From: Metaphire vulgaris | Taxonomy: Eukaryota > Annelida > Clitellata > Crassiclitellata > Megascolecidae | NCBI GenBank assembly: GCA_018105865.1 | Contig: CM030836.1 | Location: 1,674,001 to 1,738,000, forward strand | Length of the DNA: 64,000 bases | Direction: 5' to 3' | In this document: in pieces, positions 32,877-44,996 of the stretch | Layout: each line of letters begins with the position of its first letter | How positions within the stretch are numbered: the stretch's first letter is position 1 | Notes under the pieces: generated by a model | The model's input: the letters and a program-made list of their open reading frames with translations, nothing else | Told to the model about the DNA's origin: nothing | Database searches by the model: none | Position numbers and translations under genes: made by a program

Positions 32877-34073
32877 ACAATTTCTGTTACATTTGTGTTA
32901 AATTCATCCCTTATTTTATTTGCTGATTTCACAAAATCTGGGTGGTACATTTTTTCTCAGCAATTTTAATTTGTTTTACCAAAAAAGTGAAGATTTGAAT
33001 GCGAATTTTCTATATTGACACATGGTAATTGCTGCCCATGGGAATGATAATTTCATGGGAATCCGATATGAATCGTCCCATGAGATTGGACGGGATGGGA
33101 TTGGTATGTCCCATATCGTACATGTAGGAACCGTGGGACAGTAGCCACGTCAATGCAGCTTGATCTACGTCCCAGCTGCTGTTAATTTTGTAAACCTTTC
33201 TACAGCTTTTTACCCTTCTTTTTCTTCATTTACCTGCATCTATATTTTGTGGTGGGACATTAAACTTAATAGAACTAATACATTTTATTCGTTTTACATG
33301 TCTCTTTATACATGTAGTCCTATTTATTAGACACTAAATCTAAACTTTCATAAATTTGATTTCATAATTTCTTTTGATCTGTATTACATATGAACAGGAA
33401 ACGCGTGTTTTTGTATGCTGTCATGCTTGTGGGACTGTATTTAGGACACCAATCGATACAAACTTAAGCATTGGCCACCCAGAGTTGAGAATATTCTTGG
33501 TCGAGACAGTTTTCTGCACGTAGACATATTCTTGATTAACACCCTGAAAGTATACCTTTCACCGCCATACGTTAAACTGAGTTTGACTTAATGGAAAATT
33601 TTGTGAAGGCAATGGATGGCAAAAGAAATAGCCTTCAGTATCGGATTGACAAATATTGAACGACTAAATCTGATGCCAAAATAAAAGCCGGTTCCCAGTG
33701 TTGTTTACATGATTAATCAGTATGTCATTACACTCATTTTTTGCCATGTACGCGATAAATTGCTTTGGTGCAATGAATCATAGATAGGTATACAACTATA
33801 TTTGCAAAGTGAGCATAAGTCTATTCCTAGCCATCCAGTCTTTCATTGCGAGCACACAGTTAATAAAGTTTTTCTTGCTATCGGAGCTAATGCAGAAAAT
33901 GCATGAGTAGTTCAGACACTCACCTACCAATATGCGATTTTATATAATAGGTCACTCTATGATTAGAAATAACAGGTCTGCACTATTAGCCTTCATTGAT
34001 GTGGTGCATGAACAAATAAATTTCTGCAAATGAATTTTAAGGTTACGTACAGTATTACTTATCCTGTTTGCAG
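32877..34073 (+). other. Rest of intron 2, nothing recognised
   Basis: AT-rich sequence without repeat or coding signatures that I recognise. Confidence 0.4.
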
Positions 34074-34172
34074 ATTTGATGATCCAAGCAACCGATATAG
34101 CCAATATTCAGAAAGATTTATTGAGCCAATCGAAGAAACTAGATAGTATTCAGAAACGGTTGCCTGGAAAAG
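34074..34172 (+). CDS. Mosaic lectin gene exon 3: short helical linker
   Basis: 99 bases, acceptor CTGTTTGCAG (34073), donor AAAAG|GTTTGT (34172/34173), phase 1 in and out. Encodes LMIQATDIANIQKDLLSQSK followed by KLDSIQKRLPGK, an amphipathic helix with heptad-like Ile/Leu spacing. It resembles exon 4, and the introns after exons 3 and 4 also align, so the two arose by tandem duplication. Probably the beginning of a stalk between the N-terminal domain and the lectin domains. Confidence 0.65.
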
Positions 34173-35411
34173 GTTTGTACCAAATCTAGTTCCCATAATT
34201 TAAATTTAGAAATCTAAATGAATCTCATGTCTGGATTTCTGTAGCAACTAACTGACTATCAATCTAACTAAATTTCATTAAGACCATATGCCTTCAGATA
34301 AAAGATCGTTTGTGCAATGAATGCAGTATGAAAGACCTTGTAATTCGAATTCCCTCCAGAAATAGTCTTGGTGTGCAGATGTTTCTATTGACATATCGCA
34401 CTACTTGGCGAGAACAGCTTTATACAGCACCAGAAGTCAATATAGAAATGTCAGCACACTTTCATGATTCATCAAAAGTATAGTACATTGAGAGGTCTGC
34501 TCTTATCTCATTGTTTCCATTTATATAAATGTAGATATTGATAATTCTCTTTGGCAACTTTCATGTGCATAATGATCGAGTATTTTCATCGAATTTTGTT
34601 CATATTTCAATAATATATTACAATTAGCCAAAAGCTGCTGCTACATAAAAGTGCTCCGTCGAAGATTGCATGTCCACCATGAGAAACGGTACTTGCGTTA
34701 TAGATTCAGAGGCTAGAAGGCACGAGGAAACCCTTGCTTACACCTGAACTGCCCATCATCCTCACACCATAACTTTGGATGCTTCACTGAGATGTGCAGG
34801 CGCTATAGCTTATATCATTCATCTGTAAACCTTTATAAAAGGTTTCTCCATGGTCACCTAAACTTCAGAAGAAGCTCTCAACACTGTGGAGAACTTCCTT
34901 CTGGTCAGCATTGCTCCACTTTGAAGATTTGGATTTCCACTATGAGCGTCTCTCTCTGTCTCCCCTCTCTCTTTGCTCGTGTGCCAGCAAGAGCCATCTC
35001 CGTGCCTTCCAACCCTTGAGTCCGTCTACAGGCATCGTCTTCTCACGGTAGAGCTGCAAACTTCAAGAGAACATTTTCCCTTCCATTCCCATATTTCAAT
35101 TTCATCCCACAAAAACTACTCGTCAAAGATAGTATTCATTCTGAGTTCAACAATGTCCCAATGCCTACTATTTCCCACCCGTCTTCACTAATCCTGTCCA
35201 CCCACTCCTGAGTCATATTCGTCAATCAACTTCGCGTGTACGCATTAATTCAATTCAATACACTTTTCTAGCGCACCTTTTCGTCACAGCTGGGCACTCT
35301 CTGACTTGAAAAACAGGTCTATGCGATTTCAGTTTCGTATCACTTGAACATGATCCCAATTTCCGTAGATGTGTTATACAGCAGGGTGAGTTTTGCTTTT
35401 TCTGTTTTCAG
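34173..35411 (+). other. Intron 3
   Basis: The first ~150 bases align with the start of intron 4 (35475-35630). The remainder (34640-35230) is unassigned, with a possible L2 tail at 35250-35300 (TTTTCTAGCGCACC). Confidence 0.45.
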
Positions 35412-35474
35412 ATTCGAAGACTGAGGCAGAGAAAATAGTCAGTAGGCATATTAAGGAACAGTTGTCTCGAAAAG
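35412..35474 (+). CDS. Mosaic lectin gene exon 4: short helical linker
   Basis: 63 bases, acceptor TCTGTTTTCAG (35411), donor AAAAG|GTCTGT, phase 1 in and out. Encodes SKTEAEKIVSRHIKEQLSRK, helical, ending like exon 3 in a basic R/GK pair. It splices in phase to the first fucolectin exon at 37967. It is short, so confidence rests on splice signals, phase and duplication of exon 3. Confidence 0.6.
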
Positions 35475-36094
35475 GTCTGTACAAAATAATAGTTCCACCA
35501 ATGAAAATTTTTAAATTTAAAACTACAAATGAATTTCATGTGTCGATCTATGCAACAACTATCTAATTATCAACCTAAATCATCTCACCAGGCGCATATG
35601 CCTTTAGATAAAAATGCGGGTTGACAATAAATGAAGTTTGAGAGACCTTGAAGTTCGAATCGCCTTCGGGAAGAGAAAAGTATTGTAAGACAGTCATACT
35701 GCACCAAAAATCAAAATCGGTGTATCAGCATACTTTTACTATTTAATTGACTTTAAATAGTTACTAATTAATCATCATCTGACTGCAAAAGCAGAACGTC
35801 ATTTTAGAGCATTTCACAAGCAATGCATCGTTTTACATTAATACTTTATGTACAGAATCAATCTACTCATGGATGCCTCATCGTTGCAAACGTGCAATAG
35901 GAAACCTGATAACTCATATGAGAACGGGTTGAATTTAGATCACTAATTGAAAAGAAACAGCTGTATAGAATTTCACAGCAATAGAAAATTTTAATTTAGT
36001 TTCAGGTAAAGTTTTCTATTTTTAACTTCAGCTTTAGCTTCTTTTCCAAATTTCTTCTTCAAATTTTAGGTAAGCACATCCGCAATGACATACT
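35475..36094 (+). other. Intron 4, left part
   Basis: Paralogous to intron 3 at its start; otherwise AT-rich with nothing recognised. Confidence 0.4.
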
Positions 36095-36890
36095 TATGTT
36101 TCGAAGAAACATTTATAAAAAAAACAATAGTGTCAAAATTAATATTATGGCTATTACAGAGACTTGGCTTCAACCATAAATTGATAAACTTATTTATATA
36201 CCTGGATTTAGTTTTGAACATAAGTCAAAAAGTAAATTGAATAAAAGAGTGAGTGTTGGTTTCCTAATTAAAAACTCTATTCTATACGAGATATTATATA
36301 TATAAAAACACCTGACTTTAATACCATAGCGTCAATATATCAAGACCTAGATCTAATATGCAAAAGCTTCAAAGGATTCAGAATTCTTTTGCCCGAGCCA
36401 TTACAAAAGCTCGTAAGCATGATCATATCAAACCTGTTCTTCAAAACTTACACTGGCTGCCGGTTGAACGGAGAACTGTATTCAAAACTGGTCTGCTGGT
36501 TTTTAAAACACTGCAATCTGGCCAACCTCAATATTGAAAATCTATGTTGAATCACCCGAAGCATCGTCATTCAACAAGGTTTGCTGATTCATTGTAAAAT
36601 GTACCTTGAACCAACACTGAAATTGGTAAGGGAGCTTTTTCTATTTCTGGGTCAAACATCTGGAACTCTCCCCCTCTGGTTGTCAGATCTTCCAATAAAC
36701 TGAGCATTTTCAGATCTAGGCTTAAAACACATCTCTTCCAATTAGCATTTCCTCCATAGTCTGTCTTGCTGAATAATATTGGACCTCTGTGTATGACTGC
36801 GCATTTGTCGTGATTCAAGGACCACTCCAGATTTGATCACCCTCTTTCGATGGCTGTGATGGCTGCCTCGACTTTACTTTAATGAACATA
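36095..36890 (+). mobile_element. Decayed LINE (endonuclease and RT C-terminus)
   Basis: Plus strand. The endonuclease piece INIMAITETWLQP and YIPGFSF lies at about 36140-36215. After a large deletion, the RT C-terminal piece spans 36358-36760 (LQRIQNSFARAITKARKHDH, KPVLQNLHWLPVERRTVFKT, SNIWNSPPLVVRSSNKLSIF). In-frame stops are present. Confidence 0.8.
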
Positions 36891-37439
36891 GAAGGGTAAT
36901 TAGAAAAAAGATGTCTACTATGCAATTCCTTCATAAATAATTATTATAATCTCATTAGTTTCTTCATTAATCAACGCATATGTAAGCTTTAACAGCAGCA
37001 AAAGTTTAGTCACAAATCACAATATAACTATTAAGGACCCGGAAGGACACTAAATGCCTGAGACCGCGTTTTGTGGTTTCTTTACAGAAGACTTACTGAA
37101 TAAGGTTGTTGTTCGTCGTATGGTTTCGAAGTTTCTCTACTAAAGATACATACATGCCACCAAGCATTAGGCACCATCCATATACTGTATTACGTACGCA
37201 TTGAGGGGGTAAGTGGATTTAGGTGATTTTACAAACGGATGCGCCATTTAGCCCCGACTGGATTTGTAAAGACGGTTTACAACTATTCACAAAGGTCGCC
37301 CATTTGCCAGAAAAGGTCCCACGCAAATCCGTCGATTTGCTCGTTTGCCATCAAATCCTCGGCGCAAGACTCGCAGGCTCTTTGCTATTTAAGGCCCTCA
37401 GACGGTTAGCCCTGACTACTAAACTCTCTAGAAAGACCG

Positions 37440-37545
37440 CATTTCCAAGACGTTGATCATTATCATTATTACTGACTTGGCTTATTCCCCATTGATTGCA
37501 CCCCCGTTGTTTTGACTGATCTTTCCGGATTGACCTGGCTTGAGC
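37440..37545 (-). mobile_element. LINE 3' UTR-like fragment
   Basis: The reverse complement matches 3475-3545 inside the LINE at 2822-3673 (CAGGTCAATCCG...AGATCAGTCA...GGGGATAAGCCAAG). Confidence 0.6.
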
Positions 37546-37966
37546 AAATTTCAGGCATTGTTAAACAATGCCTAAACATTTCAGTCAATGTCGACAGTGC
37601 CCGGGTGAAACGGCTTATGTCGACATTTCCTAAAAGTTTCAGGCAATGTCAACATTGCCTGATTTCACACTTTGACTGTAACATTTCTACTAAACACGCT
37701 CGTTTCATTCCTAAACGTTAACCCATTCAAAGTTGCCTCATTGTTGAATTTTGCTGACTTTTTGGACAAACACAAAATTCTGAAATATTAATGAATTTTG
37801 AAATCGGACTAACGACATTCTCAAACATTAGGCTTACTTCTACACGATTGATGCTTTCAAATACCACACCACAATGATAAACCATTTACATTCCCCTAAA
37901 CTTCAAACTTTACTAATAAGTTAACTGTTCCGTGAAAACAAATATAATTTTGTTTAGTTGTCACAG

Positions 37967-38200
37967 CCACTGTACCGACGGAAGATAACCTGGCGCTCAA
38001 AAGACCAACCGCACAAAGTAGCACCATGTGGGACTACGCCGCCAGTAGAGCGGTTGATGGAAATAAACAAGCAAACTTTGGACAATCGTCGTGTTCTCAT
38101 ACCAACGACGATCCAGGCGAGCCAAATTGGTGGAGAGTTAAACTTGATCGACCGTATCGTGTACGAAAGGTTACTGTGACAAACCGAGGCGACTGCTGCG
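37967..38200 (+). CDS. Fucolectin (FTP/F5-8C) domain 1, exon A
   Basis: 234 bases, acceptor GTTGTCACAG, donor G|GTAGGT, phase 1 both sides. Encodes the N-terminal half of a fucolectin-tachylectin-4-pentraxin domain: NLALKRPTAQSS, ASRAVDGN, SCSHTNDD, NWWRVKLDRPYRV and TVTNRGDCC. In eel agglutinin a histidine and the R-x-D-x4-R/K stretch bind fucose, and the adjacent cysteines form an unusual disulfide. The His (CSHT), R-G-D and CC are here; the last Arg comes from exon B. Ca2+-dependent fucose binding is expected but unproved. Confidence 0.9.
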
Positions 38201-40134
38201 GTAGGTGATCATTCTACAAGATAAATGAATTTGAGCTTCCTCTGTGGCATTTACAAAATGAGCATATGTCGGAATTCGTCTAAATTATAGACGGCCGGGC
38301 ATGCAGAATGATAATACAAACTTTGCTAATTTATTTTGACGAGAACATAATACAATTTTAAACAATATTCCCCACGTTTATCATCTTATACAAGAACACT
38401 AGTTACACTACTGGCCTGTCAGTTAATTCTGAGATTTAAACTTAGTTTCAAACTGAAGCCAAAGGACGTCAATAAAGAATGGGGCTTGTCGTGAAATTTT
38501 TCCAAAACCCCAGATAAATTGTTGTCGGGAAAAAGAGTGAACAGGTTAGTGCCATTGTCATCGGAATAGATGACTTAATTTCTACTACATGTTTTGGAGA
38601 TCCAAGGTAACGTTTAGTTATCATATTATGAGCATAATATATTTGGAAATTATAGCTAAAATGAGGGAAATGCAATTATGAATTCTTAGGCCTATAGGGA
38701 CAGTTGACTGACGTAAGGTAGTCGATCCGCGGTAGAACAGAAATAACAGTAGGCTTAGAGAGGTCAGTACTGCTGTTGATGCATACTGCTGCTGTTGCTG
38801 AGCGGTATTACAGACAGACAGGCAGATAGACAGACAAACGGACATTCTGGAGCAGTGCGTGTTTTACCAGACGTTAGCTGCTCAGGAAGAATCGGGCCTG
38901 TGAACTAAAATGGCGATTGGCAGTGGGGCAGATACCAGCAGACGGATAGACACAAACATAGGCACTGCCAGACGGAAGATATGAGTTTGAAATATATAGG
39001 GAACTAGGAGATATTAGAATCAGTGGATAGTCAGTCAGTAGTTTATCTTCAGTCACTAAAGTATGGCGTTTAAGCTCAAACATTGAAGCTTCTGAAATTG
39101 CAATAATATAGTCAGTAACAATGTTGCATTTGGACTTTAAACTAAAACTTGTATTCTAAGTAAGTAAGTAAGTAAAATCTCGTGGATTTCTATAGCGCCT
39201 TGGAAAGCAGCACAACAGTAGCTGCTTATTCTCAGGCGCTCAGCCTCTCTTAAAATAGCTATAGGAAAGGTGTGGGATCAGCCAGGCAATGGTCAATATC
39301 CGAAGGGCAGTGAGGCTAGGTTGTTACAGCTATGGCGGAAATGATTTCAGAAACAGGAAGGATTTAAGCTTAGACCTGAAGACTTGAGGAGATAGTGCGG
39401 GAATTATAGGAAATGAGGAATCAGATTTTATTGTTTTAAAGTGTCCAAGTGTGCGAAGGGAAGCTGGGATCGAGTTCCAGAGTTCAGGTGCAGCATATGA
39501 GAAGGCACGGTTGCAAATTTTCAGGGATGACTGATTTTGCGGGCGTGACAGAGTGAGATGAGATGACGAACGTGTGGGTCGAGGAGGCTGAGGGGTTAAT
39601 AGTGATCTAAGGTAGACAGGTTTTGATGACTGAAGTGAGCTATGTGTAAGTGTTATTACTGCAGTTTGTCTAGTTCGCTAATTAAATATAATAAAACTCT
39701 GCTAATTTCTGAACGATTCTTAACGAGAACAGCTTTAACAGATAGCCTTCTCTGCTATAATATCATTGGAGAGATTCTGTGTCTGGTGTTCCACCCAGAC
39801 ATGCTCTTTCGCTTCCCTTTCATCAGACTAAATTAGATGCGATGTCAGGTTGGTGTATCTATTCTATTCTGCAACCTTTGCAAAAATTCAAAAGACAGTC
39901 CCATCCATAATAGGCTTTAGTTTGTGTGATTTCAGTTAACCACAGGTTCTGTAAATTCTAACCAATTAATTATTACACTTTTAAATATTATTGCGAACTC
40001 CGCAATTGTTTGTTTTGATTCGAGGATAGACGCAGCCTAAACGTTCGCTGTATAAATGTTAAAATATTGGAGAACGTGAAAATTTCAAGTAGCTCTGGAC
40101 AATATCGTTATGTATATTGCTTGGTTTTCAAAAG
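38201..40134 (+). other. Intron inside fucolectin domain 1
   Basis: Contains an L2 copy (39155-39640, minus). Flanking intron sequence (GGACGTCAAT, TTTGCAAAA.CC, CTCCGCAATTGTTTG) is shared with the other A-B introns, showing common origin of the modules. Confidence 0.7.
39155..39640 (-). mobile_element. L2-type LINE 3' part
   Basis: (AGTA)n tail at 39157-39173, then TTTCTATAGCGCC. The minus frame holds an RT C-terminus with NQSSLKICNRAFSYAAPELW and NSIPASLRTLG. Closely related to the copy at 49993-50425. Confidence 0.85.
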
Positions 40135-40362
40135 CGAATCGATTGGATTATTTCATCGTCGGAGTGACAAATTCAACGGAGGACCCGGTGATAGGAGCCT
40201 ATCCTCTGTGCGGCCAGTATCCATCGACAGTGGCGTCTGGTGCAACAGTCACCCTTGACTGTGATCCAGACATAAGCGCCGGTCAATATGTTATCATTCA
40301 ACAGCCAAACAATGGAACTGGATGGCTTACCTTGTGTGAGGTTGCAGTCTACGGTGAGACAG
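40135..40362 (+). CDS. Fucolectin domain 1, exon B
   Basis: 228 bases, acceptor TTTTCAAAAG, donor ACAG|GTAAGA, phase 1. Encodes NRLDYFIVGVTNSTEDPVIG, YPLCGQYPS, DPDISAGQYVIIQQ and LTLCEVAVYG, the C-terminal half of the FTP fold with its two disulfide cysteines and the closing CEVxVYG strand. The first codon is completed across the splice and the Arg of NRLD completes R-x-D-x4-R. Confidence 0.9.
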
Positions 40363-40833
40363 GTAAGAATTTGACTTTGTACTAAGTTAAAATATCGTTC
40401 CATGTTAGTTGCTTTCCACAGGGACATTTAACAGGAGCAGGGCAATGTTGATATGAATCCTTTTGCCGATTTAATTACCTACGTAACCCTACGTTGTGTG
40501 CGTTCAAGGAAGTCAGCCATTAATGCTTCAAATAATTTTCTGGTACTGCGTTTTTCAAATTCTCAGGAATACGTTGATATTCGCTGGACCATTCTGCCAT
40601 ATCATTGCCAGAGTGTAAATTAAGTGCAAAGTCTAATGTCACAAAATGTCCAGTTGCAGCGCTATAACTGTGTCGCTATGATACTCGTTTTGACTGGAAA
40701 TTCGAAATTCTTCATTTCATTCTAAATTTAAAGTTTAACTTATACATCCGCCAGGTTTTCATGATACGCGTTTTAGTTTGTTTATGAAATAATTCAGATT
40801 ACAAATATTAATAAGACTAGTTAAATATAAACT

Positions 40834-41393
40834 AGGGTTGCCAACTGTGACAAATTTCAATAAAGGACATCGATGAAAAACATATGCACATATGTTTTAA
40901 CTTTTACATAATGTCAAAATTGTTTAAAAGGAAGTCTAATTTTGCAATAGGCTATAGACTAGGCACTAGGCTAAGCTGTTATTTCTTAAAATTGTATTTG
41001 TTCTGATTTTTTGCACACTTCAGCAACTGTGGATCGTGTTTTATTTTTTCCGAAAATACACGACGAGTGTCTTGCAAGTTAAAGTATATGAAAAGTGCAT
41101 TTTTCATTAGTTCTACAGAACATCTGTTTCTTTCATTGCGCTATTTAGATGACATTGCGCTAAAAATGTGCTCACAGCAAGCTGATTTCCAGGAATTGAA
41201 AGCACAAATCAAACAATTTAGAAAACATTAACACACTTATGATTAGGACTCTTCAAGATCCTGTGCCAAACGTTAATACGTTAATTTTTGATATAAAAGA
41301 CAAATAGTGTCCTTTGTAAATGCTAAAAAGAACAGGGAGTCAAGAAGTCCACTAAAGGACTGTCCTTTGAAATAAAGAACGGTTGGCAACGCT
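40834..41393. mobile_element. hAT-like element, non-autonomous
   Basis: Left end AGGGTTGCCAACTG and right end GGTTGGCAACGCT are inverted, and AAAGGAC/GTCCTTT pairs lie just inside. No clear 8-base duplication and no coding region, so the assignment is tentative. Confidence 0.5.
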
Positions 41394-41949
41394 AATATAG
41401 AATCAGATAAGAACATATGCTGACTCGCCATTCTTCAGTCCTTCTGCTAGGTGGAAGTCCTAATGTGCAGGAAGAAAGTCAAAGCTAAATCATATAGCCC
41501 TACTATCCTGACAATCCGCATTGACAACTTTACCTTGCGACGAAATAATTTAAAATACAATATTCACAATTTACAAGAAGTGGATACACAAGCATTGGAT
41601 GCGCATATACATGAATGACAAGAAAAAGCACGCACGTGTGTGTGTCAAACTTAAATTAGAGCTAAGATGCAGCATAGAACTAACCCGATCCTTACTGCCT
41701 AGTGGTATTGTAAATGTACTGGAATTTCTCCTTTAAGGCGATGCTGTTCTATTAGTCCTCTAATCACCAAATCGTAAATTTTCCCTGTAGAGTAACCTGA
41801 GGTATTATGGACCCCTTAAGCTGCTTTTACTATTAAAGCAAATGTCAGTACAATTTCAAAGCAATTAATAGCTGACAAGATACATCTGCCACAGTGACTT
41901 AAGTGTTCTACAGGAAATAAAAATATTTTAACATAATAAGGCAAAAAAT

Positions 41950-42832
41950 GTGAAAAAGTAATGTTGCTCTAGTGGCCCATGCAACCCCATGCATGGGGCT
42001 GTATGGATATAGGTGGTCAATCGAACCTAAATGTTGTCATGAGCACCACATTGTTTTCCCTTGCTTTGCAAATCAATTGCAGGTTTTTTTGTATGGCTGC
42101 TATGACCATCCATTATGAGCACATCAGGCCTGTCTCGTGATTTAGGCTGCACATGTTGTACAGTTTGAAGTAATCAAACCATTAAAGGAATGTCTCTAAA
42201 TTTGACCTATCTTGACTTCGTTGCCGCTCCAATTGTGCCATTTGGTAATCTGTCTAAAAGTTCAGATTTCATCCGAATCGGTGGAAAAATCATCATTGGT
42301 GGAATAAGCATTCCAGCTCCACTGACACAGCAAATGATAGTAACTGAATTACCTTTCCCGCACTTGTCAAAGTAGCATCTCGCCTTTTTCCATTCTGTGC
42401 AACAATCTTTTGAGGTCTCTGGCAAATAGTCAACCCATTTTCATCTACATTAAACACACTAGAGTCTCGTACAAATAGCATTTCTCCTTCAAACAAAACA
42501 GACTTTAGCACTTCATGGAAGAGTTTGGTTTTCTCTTTGTTGAAATACATAACTCGTCCAATAGACATTCCTTCTGCTTGTCTTTCGGTTTATTTGCTTT
42601 GTCGTTTCAAGAATAATCTAGTCCAGTCTTCACCAGCCATTTGTCTTTCATTGTTGTATAGCATACAGTGTTTATGGTCTAGATTAATTTGATATTGGGT
42701 TTTGGGGCGGGGACCACCAAAGAAGAAGTCAATCGAAACACCCACAGCGTAGGTTGTGCTGCTGTTGTGAAAAGCGAAATTGCTTACACGGAAAACATTG
42801 GCACTGACGTCAAACTTTGGCCATGACGTCAT
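41950..42832 (-). pseudogene. Pogo/Tigger-type transposase remnant
   Basis: Minus-strand pieces of a DDE transposase: HTH region end (MAGEDWTRLFLKRQSK, then an in-frame stop, then GMSIGRVMYFNK), the first-Asp block VFNVDENGLTICQRP, the SVTIICCVSGAGMLIPPMMI block after a frame change, and the second-Asp block DVLIMDGHSSHTKKP at 42060-42120. Stops and frame changes make it inactive. The block order and motifs match the pogo/jerky-type DDE_1 family. Confidence 0.8.
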
Positions 42833-44747
42833 GCAGCTACGGGGTGGTAGTTAACGTGGGCGTATCTACCCTGACTACGGACGTCACCAGCAAGTTATGA
42901 ATAATGTAGTTAAAACTGAATTGGATGAACTGTTGTCGAAACTCGAGTATCGGACCGCTATCGTCGCTATCGCCATGTTTGGTTTTAATCTAGAATATTG
43001 CTTGCGTTCTGACTATTCGCTATCATGTACATTATTGTCTGAAGATGTGACGTCAATCTGGGTCTTCGTAATAAAAGGATGTGCGGACTGTACACCTCGC
43101 CTTTAGCCCGTAAAATGTGAGCCGAAAGCGAGTTGTGCTCTCCCGACATTGTAACATCAAAAATGTCGTTGTAGCGTATATACACCAGCGAACTATATAC
43201 CCTTCAGTTGAAAGGATGTCTTATATTGTTTTGGTTGCAGAATTTGGAATAGCAGTCGCCGAAAATCTCTTACTGATAGGCAAAACATAGATACTTTCCA
43301 TTGACTATCAATCACCTGGCCCAACTCCCTCTCCCTTCTTGCAGGAATTCACATGACGTCAAAGTGTATTGGGTGGCGCATTGAACTACCTTGAAGCTGT
43401 TCTTAGCTGACTTCCATTCATTACTGCTGACAAAGCATCTTTCCTTGATTCCAAAGACCACTGACCACACTCATTCTTGGATTTGTATTAGCGCACCATC
43501 TTTGTTAAGTGACAAAGAATAAAAGCAAATGAAACCATGTTGTAAGCTTACTGTCAAAAACAATCACAATGTAGGCCTAAGTGTGGGGACTGCAGCGCAT
43601 TTCAACATGGGGTTAGATGGACCGTGGTCCATGCAACCACGTTCTTCGTGGTCCATGAAGTCCCACATATACAACATTGCGATTCACTATTAATATCTCA
43701 TTATTATCGCTCAACACAAAAAATTATACCGCAAGAAAACATCACTGAAATCCACTTTAATTTTCTTAGTAATATGTTTCTGTCTGCGGAATACTTTGCT
43801 GAACCTACTGTACGTTATATTACATAGAACTTAAACATTTTATCAAAATGCCTCGCAGATCGCTAAGATCAAAGGCACTTGCTAAACGAAGTCCCTCGAT
43901 ACAACAAATGACACAAAAATGAGAATACATAAAAACAAAGTTGAGCCAAGACGTTTACTCGCGTAGATTATTAATTTTAGCGCCAGTATAAAATGGGGCA
44001 AAATAGTGTGTGATCCATGCAACCCAGCGGTCCATGAAACCCCATGTTACCATACAATTATTTACTCTTAATACATTGGTTTTACTAACTTTGAACTTCA
44101 CTTTCTTTATATCTATATATACTAACTAGACATATTGCAATTTTATCAGTTCGCACATTTTGTTTTCTATTCTATCTATTGCGATGGCTTACTCATTGTT
44201 CAAGAGCTGAAATTAAATACACTTTAAAATTTTGAAAAAAGCCAATTTTATGAATTTTGAAAACGAACTGTATTTTGTTTTAAACTTCACTTCCACACAT
44301 TGTACAGTAATTTTAGAAAATAATTCTAATAACTCGAGAAATCGTCGTTATAATCAAACCGTCGCAAAGTCATAATTTAGTCTTAATTAAGCAATCAGCT
44401 GCAGGAATACTTTGCATGTATGTCTGTTATTGAGATAAATTTAGCTTAGTTACAACTTGCTGAGTTCTAGTTATTTCTATTAGCCGCGCTCGTTTCACCC
44501 CAAAAGTAGCCCAGCCAATATAACTTTATCGCTGAATTTTACTGAATTCTAAACCAAGCGTAAAATCTCGAATTTTAATGAATTCTAAAACCGGACTAAC
44601 GATATTCTCAAACACTACTTTTACATGATTGATGATTTTAAATACTGCGACATAATAATAGGCCATTTAAATTACTCTAAGCTTCCAACTTTACTAATAA
44701 TGTTACTGTCTCGTTCAATCAAATATAATGTTGTTTCATTGTCACAT

Positions 44748-44996
44748 CCATTGTCTCGTCGGAAGAGAATCTGGCGCTACGAAGACCCGCCACACAAAGT
44801 AGCGTTTTGTCCAGCGACCTTTACGGTGTCTGCGATGCCAGTAGAGCGGTTGATGGAAATAAACAAGCTAACTTTGAATCATTGTCGTGTTCCCATACGG
44901 ACGACGGTCCAGGCGGTCCAAACTGGTGGAGAGTTCGACTTGACCGATCTTATCGTGTGCGGGAGGTTACTGTGACAAATCGAGGCGACTGTTGTG
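44748..44996 (+). CDS. Fucolectin domain 2, exon A (acceptor site altered)
   Basis: 249-base exon by alignment to 47286-47534, with donor G|GTAGGT and open frame: NLALRRPATQSSVLSSDLYG, CDASRAVDGN, SCSHTDDGPGGPNWW and VTNRGDCC. The canonical acceptor is changed: copies 1, 3 and 4 read CACAG before CC, here it is CACAT (44743-44747). A usable AG at 44764-44765 (TCGGAAG|AGAATCTGG) would start the exon 18 bases later in the same phase, removing only the linker before NLAL. The domain itself may therefore survive, or this exon is skipped. Confidence 0.75.

Larger units (their letters stand above)
40363..44747 (+). other. Intron between fucolectin domains 1 and 2
   Basis: Contains a hAT-like element (40834-41393) and a pogo-type transposase remnant (41950-42832). 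42840-44600 has no recognised gene; a motif TGGTCCATGCAACC recurs at 43628 and, as GATCCATGCAACCC, at 44011. Confidence 0.6.

Noticed and set aside
43620..44050. Terminal repeats of the pogo-type element (TGGTCCATGCAACC copies)
   Set aside because: The copies are in direct rather than inverted orientation and no TA-flanked pair brackets the transposase remnant, so I could not define element ends.
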